The translations under genes were made by a program, and so were the position numbers. From assembly GCA_947629955.1 (NCBI GenBank), contig CANRFT010000004.1, positions 1 to 64,000 on the forward strand: a stretch of 64,000 nucleotides of DNA, in the 5' to 3' direction. Under the pieces are notes generated by a model. The model was not told where the DNA came from, did no database searches, and saw nothing but the letters and a program-made list of their open reading frames with translations. Numbering within the stretch: the stretch's first letter is position 1; every line of letters starts with the position of its first letter. This document shows, in pieces, positions 7,718 through 16,191 of the stretch. This stretch comes from an uncultured Oscillospiraceae bacterium. GTDB lineage: Bacteria; Bacillota; Clostridia; Oscillospirales; Oscillospiraceae.

Positions 7718-9916
7718 TCAGTCCTTTCTGATCTGCTGCAGGGCAGCGTTGAGGGACTTCACCATCTCCGCCGGCACCGCATCCCCCGCCTGCTTAATCA
7801 AGCTCTCCAGGGACATCCCCGCCATCATGCGCTGGAGGTTGGCGTTGCCGTTGGCGCTCTTGGCCACATCGCCCCGGCTGGCGGACATTCGCTCCATCAT
7901 CTTCCCCAGGATGGCGGCGGACCGAGGATTATGCATCAGCGCGCCCATGGTGTCCTTGACGGAGTAACAATCCGGCTTATAGTCCTCTTTGTCAAACCAG
8001 TTGACCACTTCCGCTTTTCTGAAAAGATACTCCCGGTTGGGCTCCGCCACGCGGCGGAGGGTGATCTTGTCCCGGCAGCCGCCGGAGACCGCCTCGATCT
8101 CGTGCTCCCCGGTGAGAGGTACATCGAAAGTGAAAACGGTCTTTCCCGCCTTTGTCCCGATCACTCTCCCGTCTATGCGGAGCGTCACAGAGGGCTGGTT
8201 GGAGTAGACTTTGACCTGGGTGGTATTTTCCGCCCGGTCCGCATACCGCCGCCCACAGATATGTACGAAGGGTTCCCCACTCCAAGCGGCCTTGTAGAGG
8301 TAGAAGGCATCCTTTTTCAGCTTTCGGTCAAAGGTGACCATGCCCTTCTGATTGACGCCCTTCTTTCCGCCCTCGTCCCGGCCGTCGGCAGCGAAGTCAA
8401 ACAGATTCCAGACATGGGTGGCCCATAAATAGGGCCTCTCCCCAATGACCTTCAAAAGATGCTCATGGTAGACGCACTGATACTCCTCGGTATAGTCCCC
8501 CCGCTCCGGTGCGGAGGAGTGGAACTGGGGATTGGCGTCGGCGCCGTACTCGGAAAAGCCGATGACCCGGCCGGGGAATTTGGTGTGGAACTCGTCGAAA
8601 AAGCGGTCGTTCTGGGTAAGCCCCCCGAGATACCAGCCGAAGTACAGGTTGTAGCTGCCGATGTCGGGGATGTCGATGAGTGGGCTGTCGGTCTCCAGCA
8701 TGAACACATGGGCCATGGTGGTGGGCCGGGTGGAGTCCAGCCGGTGGCAGAGGTCGTTCAGCGCCCGGTGGTTCTCCATCAGGTCCTCCGTGGCCGCGCC
8801 GGAGGCTGTGATCTCATTGGAGAGGCCCCAGCAGACGATGGAGGGGTGATTATAGTTCTGCACCACCAGCTCCCGCATCTGTTCCAGCGTGTTCTGCCGC
8901 CCGTTCGACATATGCTCCGTGATGTAGGGGATCTCCGCCCAGACGATGATGCCGTTCTCGTCACAGAGATCGTAAAATTCCTGGGCGTGCTGGTAGTGGG
9001 CCAGCCGAACGGTATTGGCGCCGATCTCCCGGAGGATCGCCATGTCCTCCTGATGCTCCCTGATGGTCAGGGCGTTTCCCATCCCCTGCCGGTCCTGGTG
9101 GCGGCTGACGCCCCGGAGGGGATAGGGCCGCCCATTGAGGAAAAAGCCGTTTTCCGGTCTGAACCATGTCTCACGGCAGCCGAAGCGGGTGCTGATCTCA
9201 TCTCCGCTGGCCAGCTTTGCGCTGGCGGTATAGAGATAAGGATCATCCGGCCCGTTCCAGAGATGGACGGGGGCGATCAAAAATTCCGCACAGGCCCGGC
9301 CGTCTTTCGGCGTGACGGTCTTTTCCTCTCCGGCGACAGTGACGGTCACAGGGCCGCTGCCGTTTTGCCAGGTCTCCACAGAGACGATGGCGGCCTGATT
9401 CTTCAGGTTCACGCTGGGCGTGACCTTGATACCGGGCGTTCCATCCTTTACAAGCTCAAAATGCTCAGCGGGAACGGTGATGAGATTTACCCCACGGTAC
9501 AGTCCGCCGTAAAAGGTGAAGTCCGCTTTCTGGGGGTAGACCCGGTCATTCGCGCCGTTGTCCACCGCCACGCACAGCAGGTTTTCATCTCCCAGTACGT
9601 CCGTCACATCCACCCGGAAGGTGGAATATCCGCTCTCATGATGGGCCAAATGCCGGCCGTTCACATAGACGTCGGCAGTCATGGCCGCGCCCAGGAATTC
9701 CAGTATGGCTCTGCCGTTCGGCTCCAGGTCGGGGCGGTCAAACGCCTTGCAGTACATGGCCGTGCCCCGCCAGTAGTCGTTGCCCCCATCCTGGCCGTCC
9801 GCGGCGTTCCAGGTGTGGGGCAGAGTGACGGCCTCCCAGCCGGCGGGCAGAGCGGAGGGAACTTCGTCGGTCTTAAAAAACCGCCAGCCTTCGTTAAACT
9901 CAATGATGTTCCGCAT
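7718..9916 (-). CDS. Glycoside hydrolase family 2 enzyme with extra helical C-terminus
   Basis: This is a retaining exo-glycosidase of the GH2 clan A type (beta-galactosidase / beta-glucuronidase-like). It contains an N-terminal sugar-binding jelly roll (WRFFKTDEVP ... LPHTWNA, residues 8-55), an Ig-like domain, and a TIM barrel with acid/base Glu368 in WGLSNE and nucleophile Glu456 in GFSEYG. After a C-terminal Ig-like domain, about 75 residues from 650 to the end are purely helical (LMHNPRSAAILGKMM ... LNAALQQI). A very similar helical unit starts the GH43 protein at 14800-16179. There is no signal peptide, so it acts in the cytoplasm on imported oligosaccharides. Substrate cannot be fixed from sequence. 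Confidence 0.88.
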   Translation of the reverse strand: MRNIIEFNEGWRFFKTDEVPSALPAGWEAVTLPHTWNAADGQDGGNDYWRGTAMYCKAFDRPDLEPNGRAILEFLGAAMTADVYVNGRHLAHHESGYSTFRVDVTDVLGDENLLCVAVDNGANDRVYPQKADFTFYGGLYRGVNLITVPAEHFELVKDGTPGIKVTPSVNLKNQAAIVSVETWQNGSGPVTVTVAGEEKTVTPKDGRACAEFLIAPVHLWNGPDDPYLYTASAKLASGDEISTRFGCRETWFRPENGFFLNGRPYPLRGVSRHQDRQGMGNALTIREHQEDMAILREIGANTVRLAHYQHAQEFYDLCDENGIIVWAEIPYITEHMSNGRQNTLEQMRELVVQNYNHPSIVCWGLSNEITASGAATEDLMENHRALNDLCHRLDSTRPTTMAHVFMLETDSPLIDIPDIGSYNLYFGWYLGGLTQNDRFFDEFHTKFPGRVIGFSEYGADANPQFHSSAPERGDYTEEYQCVYHEHLLKVIGERPYLWATHVWNLFDFAADGRDEGGKKGVNQKGMVTFDRKLKKDAFYLYKAAWSGEPFVHICGRRYADRAENTTQVKVYSNQPSVTLRIDGRVIGTKAGKTVFTFDVPLTGEHEIEAVSGGCRDKITLRRVAEPNREYLFRKAEVVNWFDKEDYKPDCYSVKDTMGALMHNPRSAAILGKMMERMSASRGDVAKSANGNANLQRMMAGMSLESLIKQAGDAVPAEMVKSLNAALQQIRKD

Positions 9917-9932
9917 GATTTTTCTCCTATCG

Positions 9933-11321
9933 TCAGTTTGATTCGGCCTGCGGAGCTGTGGCCGCCCCCGGCGGCAGGGCCCGCAGGACCGCGTACTGTC
10001 TGAGCGCCAGTATCACGGCCACGGCCATGGCCAGCATATCCGCGGTCATATGGGCGCTCACATTGCCCAGCACATGGAAATAATGATCCATCACATACAG
10101 CAGGGGGATCAGGAAGATACCCTGCCGCAGCAGCGATACCAGGGTGGCCAGTGGAGCGTTGCCAGCGGCCTGCAAAAAGCTGGAGCCCAGATAGTACAGC
10201 CCCATGAACGGCCCGGTCAGGATCCGCAGACGGACGATCTGCTGCCCCAGGCTCAGTGCTGCATCGTCCTCCAGGAACAGGTCCACGATCCAGGCACTGT
10301 TGAAAAGGCACAGCAACGTCAGTGCCAGCCCCACTGACACGGTCAGGACTGCCAGCTTTGTCACTGTCTCCCGAATACGGGGCATATTCCTGGCCCCATA
10401 GTTATAGGCCAGCAGCGGCTGGACCCCCATGCAGATCCCCATCTGCACCATCGTGATGATGGTGGTGGACTTGCCGGCCGCGCCCATCGCCGCCACTGCA
10501 AGCGTGCCGTACTGCACCATCAGATTGTTGGCCAGAGCCCCGGCGACGCTGGTCAGCATACTGTTGACGCCGTTGGGCAGGCCGATAGCCACTACCTTGC
10601 CAAACGCCTTCAAGTCGGCGTAGGCATCCCGCCAAGAGAGGCTGAGCGAAGCGCTCTTTTTGCGGACATACAAGATCAGATACACCGCTCCGGCGATGTT
10701 CCCCAGCACGGTGGCCGCAGCGGCTCCGGCCACTCCCAGCCGGAACGCCAGTATGAACAGGGGATCCAGCGCCACATTGGCAAGGGTGGAGATCAGATTA
10801 CCGATCATGCCCTCCTTGATGGCGCCCTCCGCCCGCACGATATTGCCGAAGGCCGTGGTGAAGATCATGACAGGGGCCCCCAGCGCCAGCACGGACAGAT
10901 AGGCGCCGGCATACCCCCGCATCTCCTCGTTGGCGCCCAGAAAGCTCAGAACAAGCTCCCGGAAAACAAGGAGCGCCCCAGCGAACAGGATTCCGGAAAA
11001 CAGGCTGCCCCAGCAGCACAGGCTGGAATAGAGCCGCACACGGGCGTCATTCTTCTCGCCCAGAGTTTTGGCAATCAGCGCACAGCCGCCCCCGCCCACC
11101 AACGAGCCGACGGCCATCATCATGGTGAACACAGGCATGACGATGGACACCGCCCCCACCTGCGCGTCGTCGTGCAGGCGGGCCACAAAGAACATGTCCG
11201 CCATGTTATACATCACCATGACCAGGATGTTGACCACCGCCGGCAACGCCATGACAAAGATCGCCCGCCAGACGCTGGAGTGCTCAAACAGCCGCTCCAG
11301 CCGGTTATCCCCGCCGTTCAT
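9933..11321 (-). CDS. MATE-family efflux transporter
   Basis: This is a 12-helix multidrug/toxin extrusion type membrane protein of 462 residues. Two repeats are visible: 'ALPAVVNILVMVMYNMADMFFVARL' near the N-terminus and the matching 'AIGLPNGVNSMLTSVAGALANNLMV' in the second half, as expected for the NorM/DinF fold. Its ATG overlaps the stop of the upstream GHL6-like gene (ATGA), so the two are co-translated, which is unusual for a drug pump and suggests it may export a product of this catabolic locus. Substrate is unknown. Confidence 0.88.
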   Translation of the reverse strand: MNGGDNRLERLFEHSSVWRAIFVMALPAVVNILVMVMYNMADMFFVARLHDDAQVGAVSIVMPVFTMMMAVGSLVGGGGCALIAKTLGEKNDARVRLYSSLCCWGSLFSGILFAGALLVFRELVLSFLGANEEMRGYAGAYLSVLALGAPVMIFTTAFGNIVRAEGAIKEGMIGNLISTLANVALDPLFILAFRLGVAGAAAATVLGNIAGAVYLILYVRKKSASLSLSWRDAYADLKAFGKVVAIGLPNGVNSMLTSVAGALANNLMVQYGTLAVAAMGAAGKSTTIITMVQMGICMGVQPLLAYNYGARNMPRIRETVTKLAVLTVSVGLALTLLCLFNSAWIVDLFLEDDAALSLGQQIVRLRILTGPFMGLYYLGSSFLQAAGNAPLATLVSLLRQGIFLIPLLYVMDHYFHVLGNVSAHMTADMLAMAVAVILALRQYAVLRALPPGAATAPQAESN

Positions 11322-13273
11322 CCAATCAACACCGCCTCATAGGCCTTCAGAACGTCCAGCTCTACGGCGAGGCAGCCGCCTTCCTCACTGCACTCCACAT
11401 GGCCGCCGTTGAGCGTTCGGGCGGCCTTCCCGGCCAGCCCCGGCAGGCGCAGACGAATGTCCCCCATGGTCACCGGTGGGAAATAGTGTCCCGCGAAGCA
11501 TCCGCTCTCATTGACCAACTGGACCAAGGTGAGGCCGTCTTTCCGGGTCATGGTCAGTTCCGCCATAGGGGACAGGCCGGGAGCCAGCTCCGGCAGTCCG
11601 CATAGGCCGAACAGGATGTCCTGCATGGCGTTCAGCGTGTTCTGCCAGCCCTGCCGGTAGTAAAAACTGCCCAGCAGCGCCGGGACATAGACGCCCCGGC
11701 CCGCGCCATAGGAATGAACAGTGACGCCGGGCTGCTCGCCGGCGGGCACGGGATAACACCGCTCCGGCGGACCGTAGGGGTGTTCGGGGACCAGGCGCAG
11801 ATATGTCCGGGTCCCCTCCGCGAAGGAGGCAACGCAGAACTCTCCTCCCATGGCGATCATGGGAGAGGCCGCGCTTCGGGTGAAGACCGCCCCATCCTCT
11901 CCTGTCACCTCCAGCACGGAGGACGTGAGATCCTTTTTGTGTTCCCCCAGTGCCGTGATACCCAGGCATTTCAGCAGTACCGTCTGAGTCCTGGGGTCGA
12001 TGCCGGCCCCGCCGGTGGCCAGCACTGTGCCGCCCTTCTCCGCGAAGGCGTCCAGCAGCGCCGCCTGTTCGGAGTTCATATTGGGGACATCCCCCAGAAT
12101 GACGGTCTTTTTGCCCTCAAACGTCCCCTCATTCAGTTCCCGGAGCTTACATTCATCAAAGGGGATATGGCTCTGAGTCAGTGCGTGGATCCAGCCGTAT
12201 ACCTCCGGATCATCCCGACCCATGCCGTCCTTCTGCACCACCAGCGTCTCCGCAGCGGAGGCGAGGCCAGCATACATATCCTCATGCTCCCGGTGGAAAG
12301 CGAACACCTTCTTCACCGCGTCGAAGCAGGAGATGTCCCGGTGGTTGTCCAAGCGTCCCATGATGTAGTGGCTCAGCCCGCCGCCGTTGGCCAGGCTCTG
12401 CCACAGCCGCAGCTCCACCAGGGCCGGAGAGACGGAGGTATCCCGGTAGCGGGAGGCGATGAAATCCACGCAGGCGTTGTCCACCAGCCTACCCCGCCCG
12501 CCGGTGCGGGCGTTCATCGAGGAGCCGTATACCCAGGCTGGCCGGTCCATGTCGGTATTGCACTCGGTCCGGGTATAATCATAGCCGTTCACCGCGATCT
12601 CCGGGCTGATGGCCTTGATGAAGCGGTACTGCTTCATCTTGTTGGCCGCGATTCGTTTGGACTGGAAGCCCATATAACGCATGAAGCCCGGATCCCGCAG
12701 TCCGCCGGTGGGAGCGTCCTGTCCGGTCTGCTCTTTGTAAAGCGATTTGCAACGCTCGCACATACAAGGTCCGTACAGTGTCCCGTCATAGCCGGTGACG
12801 AAAGCGCCGCTCATATTGAAGAAGATACCGTCAAAAGGCAGTTCAGTCAATACTTCTCTGAGGATATCGTAGACCACCTCGCTGTGATAGGCGCTGTTGG
12901 GGCAGACCTGGATGTCGCCGTTGCAGTCGAACAGTTCCCCTTTGGCGTCCCGATAGGCCCAGTCCGGGTGGCGGTCCAGCACCGGGCGGCGCACCTTGGA
13001 GTAATCCGTCCGGGCGATGACCCGGATCCCGGCTTTGTGGCACTCTTCAATAACGGTCTTCAGGCTGTCCCCGTGCAGATGCGTGCTTTGGGTGTGATCA
13101 GGCACCGCCGTTTCGTAGCTGGCCACAATGCCGGCCGCGTTTACCATGACCACCGTGGCGTCAAATGCCTTCAAATCTTCTACAAAGCGGCGGGCATCCA
13201 GATCCTCCATGTCCTCTTCCCGCAGATTGGTCTGGATCATACGCCAGGGATAGTTTTCCCACCAATGGCTCAC
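11318..13273 (-). CDS. GHL6-type putative glycoside hydrolase with GH42-like trimerisation domain
   Basis: This 651-residue soluble protein has no signal peptide. Residues 1-330 look like a TIM barrel of the hypothetical glycosyl hydrolase 6 (GHL6) group: 'WWENYPWRMIQTNLREEDM', 'VVMVNAAGI', 'GIRVIARTDYSKV', 'CPNSAYHSEVVYDIL', 'FDGIFFNMSG' and a CMCERC cysteine cluster. Residues about 380-560 resemble the flavodoxin-like trimerisation domain of GH42 beta-galactosidases (KKTVILGDVPNMNSEQAALLDAF ... GGTVLATGGAG). Start is GTG after AAGGAGGGG. It is likely an intracellular glycosidase working with the GH2 enzyme next to it. Catalytic residues cannot be assigned confidently. Confidence 0.75.
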   Translation of the reverse strand: MSHWWENYPWRMIQTNLREEDMEDLDARRFVEDLKAFDATVVMVNAAGIVASYETAVPDHTQSTHLHGDSLKTVIEECHKAGIRVIARTDYSKVRRPVLDRHPDWAYRDAKGELFDCNGDIQVCPNSAYHSEVVYDILREVLTELPFDGIFFNMSGAFVTGYDGTLYGPCMCERCKSLYKEQTGQDAPTGGLRDPGFMRYMGFQSKRIAANKMKQYRFIKAISPEIAVNGYDYTRTECNTDMDRPAWVYGSSMNARTGGRGRLVDNACVDFIASRYRDTSVSPALVELRLWQSLANGGGLSHYIMGRLDNHRDISCFDAVKKVFAFHREHEDMYAGLASAAETLVVQKDGMGRDDPEVYGWIHALTQSHIPFDECKLRELNEGTFEGKKTVILGDVPNMNSEQAALLDAFAEKGGTVLATGGAGIDPRTQTVLLKCLGITALGEHKKDLTSSVLEVTGEDGAVFTRSAASPMIAMGGEFCVASFAEGTRTYLRLVPEHPYGPPERCYPVPAGEQPGVTVHSYGAGRGVYVPALLGSFYYRQGWQNTLNAMQDILFGLCGLPELAPGLSPMAELTMTRKDGLTLVQLVNESGCFAGHYFPPVTMGDIRLRLPGLAGKAARTLNGGHVECSEEGGCLAVELDVLKAYEAVLIG

Positions 13274-13474
13274 AGAGACCCCTCCTTTATTTATTTTTGT
13301 TCGTAGTCATCATAGCATGGCGGAGCGGCGGCGTATAGATTTGAATTTGTGATATTATCCTTAAATTGCAGATTGTCAAAATAAAAGCGCAAATTTTATA
13401 TACAATAGCGAAAATACGTGATATACTGGTTTTGATCATATCCGGCAATTCTGAAAGATGAAGGCGGCGTTGAT
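13274..13474. promoter_or_regulatory. Divergent intergenic region between the GHL6-like gene and an AraC regulator
   Basis: This A/T-rich spacer separates two divergent transcripts. A TATACT hexamer at 13422-13427 could be the -10 of the regulator gene, with only a weak -35. On the minus strand a TATGAT hexamer lies near 13308-13313. No clear AraC half-sites could be paired by eye. The layout suggests the regulator controls both directions. Confidence 0.4.
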
Positions 13475-14695
13475 ATGTCTCTCATGTCCCTTCCCTTAGA
13501 CGAACGGATCATCTGTCTGCGGGAACTTCTCGGCTGCAACGGGAATATCTTTACCTGGTGCTACGACGCCCAGGGGAATCTTCTGGACACCAACTGCGAG
13601 GAGCTGATCCTAAACAGCCTCTTTTCCGCCACAGACTGCATGGGATATATGCTGGAATACGGCCAGGAGAACACCGCGCCCCTGGTACTCAGCATCCCAT
13701 ACGGGCTGATGTGGGGCGCGGTATTTGAGACCGCCGAGGGGCAGCTCTCCCGCATCCATGTGCTCGGTCCCTTTTCCACCACCAGGATCCCGTTCAAAGA
13801 GATCCATCAGGCCATTTTCCGGGCGCAGATGCCCCGGACCTGGGTGCCGAAGCTGATGCGGAACCTGGAGCGCATCCCGGTGGTAATGGTCAATCAGTTG
13901 TTTCAATACACGCTGATGCTCCACTACTGCGTCACCGGCGAAAAACTCAGCGCCGGCGACATCCAATTCCAGCCCACCGCCGATCTGCCGGACAAGGAGG
14001 GAGAGGGTGCGCCCAAAGGCGACAGGATGCAGACCTATCGGACAGAGCAGGCGCTGCTGCGGATGGTCCGGGAGGGAGATCTGAATTATAAGTCGATCCT
14101 GAATCAGGCCGCCGCCATCAGCGAAGGGGTCGGCGCCCTAAACAGCGATGCCCTTTCAAAAGCCAAGATATCGTCGGTCGTGTTCATTTCCCTGTGTACG
14201 CGGGCAGCTATCGAGGGAGGCGTTTCCCCCGAAGCGGCCTATTCCCGCGGGGACGCTTATATCCAGGACGCCATGGACTGCCACACCATGACTGATACGG
14301 TTTTCATCAACCACAAGATGTATGAGGATTTCATCCGCATGGTCCGCAAAGGACGAACCAATCCCCGGGTGACCAAGCAGATCCAAAGTTGCTGTGACTA
14401 CATCGAACTGCATCCGGAGGAAAAGATCACACTGGCCGGCCTGGCCAGGCGCGTGGGCTATGCTGACTATTACCTCTCCCGCAAGTTCAAGGATGAAGTG
14501 GGCGTGAGCATCAACTCCTATATCAAGATCGTGCGGATCGAGCGGGCGAAGCTGCTCCTGACCTCTACCCAGCTCAGTATCCAGGAGATCAGCGAGCGGC
14601 TGTGTTTCGGAACGCGCAGCTTTTTTGACGATACGTTCAAAAAAATCGTGGGCGTGGCGCCTGCCGCTTACCGGGAACAGCATCAGCGCCTGTAA
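13475..14695 (+). CDS. AraC-family regulator with unusual N-terminal half (copy 1)
   Basis: The C-terminal 100 residues form the double helix-turn-helix of AraC/XylS regulators (ITLAGLARRVGYADYYLSRKFKDEVG and IQEISERLCFGTRSFFDDTFKK). The first 290 residues do not look like the usual cupin arm. They contain 'RIHVLGPFSTT', 'LFQYTLMLHYCVTGEKL', and a helical 'LLRMVREGDLNYKSIL' segment, all of which recur in the second regulator at 20628-21821 (LCVLGPVFTQ, FFQFTVLLHRYMTGE, LLDRVQNGNLDYRGAL). It is probably a sugar-responsive activator of the flanking glycoside hydrolase genes. The ligand is not known. Confidence 0.85.
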   Translation: MSLMSLPLDERIICLRELLGCNGNIFTWCYDAQGNLLDTNCEELILNSLFSATDCMGYMLEYGQENTAPLVLSIPYGLMWGAVFETAEGQLSRIHVLGPFSTTRIPFKEIHQAIFRAQMPRTWVPKLMRNLERIPVVMVNQLFQYTLMLHYCVTGEKLSAGDIQFQPTADLPDKEGEGAPKGDRMQTYRTEQALLRMVREGDLNYKSILNQAAAISEGVGALNSDALSKAKISSVVFISLCTRAAIEGGVSPEAAYSRGDAYIQDAMDCHTMTDTVFINHKMYEDFIRMVRKGRTNPRVTKQIQSCCDYIELHPEEKITLAGLARRVGYADYYLSRKFKDEVGVSINSYIKIVRIERAKLLLTSTQLSIQEISERLCFGTRSFFDDTFKKIVGVAPAAYREQHQRL

Positions 14696-14751
14696 GAGGC
14701 CCCATGCATACCGCGGCATTCGCCACGGCATCTCCAACAGAATACAAAGAT

Positions 14752-14788
14752 AGGCCCCCGACCTGTTTACATAGATGGTCGGGGGCCT
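14752..14788. terminator. Bidirectional terminator between convergent genes
   Basis: A perfect 12-base stem (AGGCCCCCGACC at 14752-14763, complement at 14777-14788) lies between the end of the AraC gene and the 3' end of the GH43 gene, which converge here. Confidence 0.75.
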
Positions 14789-14799
14789 GCTCATCCCTT

Positions 14800-16179
14800 T
14801 TAGTCCAGGTCCTTTACCTGCCAGCGGTCTCTCCAGCGAATGACAGGCTTCTCTCCCCCCCATTCCACGGGCAGCCACACATATTCCGCTGTGGACGTAT
14901 CAGCCGTCTCCAGCACATTGCCGGCGTACATCTCCCGCCGCTCCTCTTCGGTGGCCTGATAGCGCTCCGGGTCGTAGTTGGAGGCAATGACCCTGGTGAA
15001 CAGATCCGCGATCCGGGCATCCACATGATAGTTCGGCAACCAGCGGTCCGCCATGGCGATAAAGAGGCCGTCTTGTCCCTCCACTTTGAAGATCTTTGAG
15101 ATCTGACTGTTGAAGGAGGCGTTGGTGTTGTCGTTGACATGAGGATCCCCAAGGCTCACAAAGGAAGCGTCCCAGCTGTCGGATACGGCGCTGTCGCTCC
15201 TGTTGGGGACATAGCCAGTCATACCGCTGGTGAGCATATATTTTCTGCCATCCTTTTCAAAGAGCGCCGGAGCCTCGCGGGTGAAAGGCGGAGTGAGATC
15301 CGGATAGCTTTTTTCGATCTCTCTTCCCGCGTGGAGATAGTCTGCCGTCAGTTCCATGCACAGCATGGAGGCGTGATCCGCGTCAAAATAGAGGTAGCCT
15401 TTCCCGGTGGCCTCGTCGGAGACCAGATCGAAGTCCCCCGCCTTGTGGCCGCCGGGGTTATAGAGGTTCTCCACCAGCTCATAGGGCCCCAGCAGCCTAT
15501 CCGCCTGCCAGATGGTAAAGGCGGCCTCCGGGCCGGAGAGTTTGATCCAGCAGACGTATTTCCCGGTAGAGGGACATTTCAGGATATGGGGCCGGTCCAC
15601 ACGCTTGGCGGGGAACAGGGCGGCGTCGGGATCGTCCAGGACCGGCGGGATTAGAAATCCCCGGTCCTCCCAGTTATAGAGGTCAGTAGAGGAATAGACT
15701 TTGATGCCCCAGGTCCACACCCCGTTTTTGCCGTCGGTATGCTCCTTGTTCTCGCCATACCAGTAGTAGATCCCGTCCTCGTAATACACCGCACCGCCAT
15801 GGGCCTGGATGCGCTTCCCCCTGGTGTCCAGCCAGGGCTGGCCGGGACAGATTGCGTCCTGAAAGTGATCCGGCTTTGCCGGGGCCTTTTCTCTGTCCTG
15901 CCGGTCCAGCTCCCGGAATCGCTCGATGAGCGTCCTCTCTGCCGGGCTGATCCTGTTCTCCTGGGTGTTCAGTGCCTCGAGCGCCTCACCCATTGCGGCC
16001 AGGACCTTTTCTCCCTCCGGGATCCGGGTGTAGCGGACCAGCTGTTCCACCGAAAGGGCACCGGCCTGGGGATTGCTCTCCGCCATCTTCCGCACTCCCG
16101 GCAGGAACCGGTCAAATACCGCCGCTCCCTGCTCGTTTTCCAGCAGGCTGGCAATCTTCATGCTGACGTTGAAAACCAT
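14800..16179 (-). CDS. GH43-type glycosidase with N-terminal helical domain
   Basis: Residues about 115-459 form a five-bladed beta-propeller of glycoside hydrolase family 43. The opening 'DTRGKRIQAHGGAVYYEDG' followed by 'YYWYGENK' and the later 'RPHILKCPSTGKYVCWIKL' and 'REAPALFEKDGRKYMLTSG' match the subfamilies that include exo-beta-1,3-galactanases. The first 100 residues are helical (LLENEQGAAVFDRFLPG ... LAAMGEALEAL) and resemble the C-terminal helical unit of the GH2 protein in the same locus. No signal peptide is seen, so it is cytoplasmic. A galactan- or arabinogalactan-derived substrate is plausible but not proven. The ATG follows GGGAGGG; the GH3 gene ends 13 bases upstream on the same strand. 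Confidence 0.8.
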   Translation of the reverse strand: MVFNVSMKIASLLENEQGAAVFDRFLPGVRKMAESNPQAGALSVEQLVRYTRIPEGEKVLAAMGEALEALNTQENRISPAERTLIERFRELDRQDREKAPAKPDHFQDAICPGQPWLDTRGKRIQAHGGAVYYEDGIYYWYGENKEHTDGKNGVWTWGIKVYSSTDLYNWEDRGFLIPPVLDDPDAALFPAKRVDRPHILKCPSTGKYVCWIKLSGPEAAFTIWQADRLLGPYELVENLYNPGGHKAGDFDLVSDEATGKGYLYFDADHASMLCMELTADYLHAGREIEKSYPDLTPPFTREAPALFEKDGRKYMLTSGMTGYVPNRSDSAVSDSWDASFVSLGDPHVNDNTNASFNSQISKIFKVEGQDGLFIAMADRWLPNYHVDARIADLFTRVIASNYDPERYQATEEERREMYAGNVLETADTSTAEYVWLPVEWGGEKPVIRWRDRWQVKDLD

Positions 16180-16191
16180 CGCTTACCCTCC

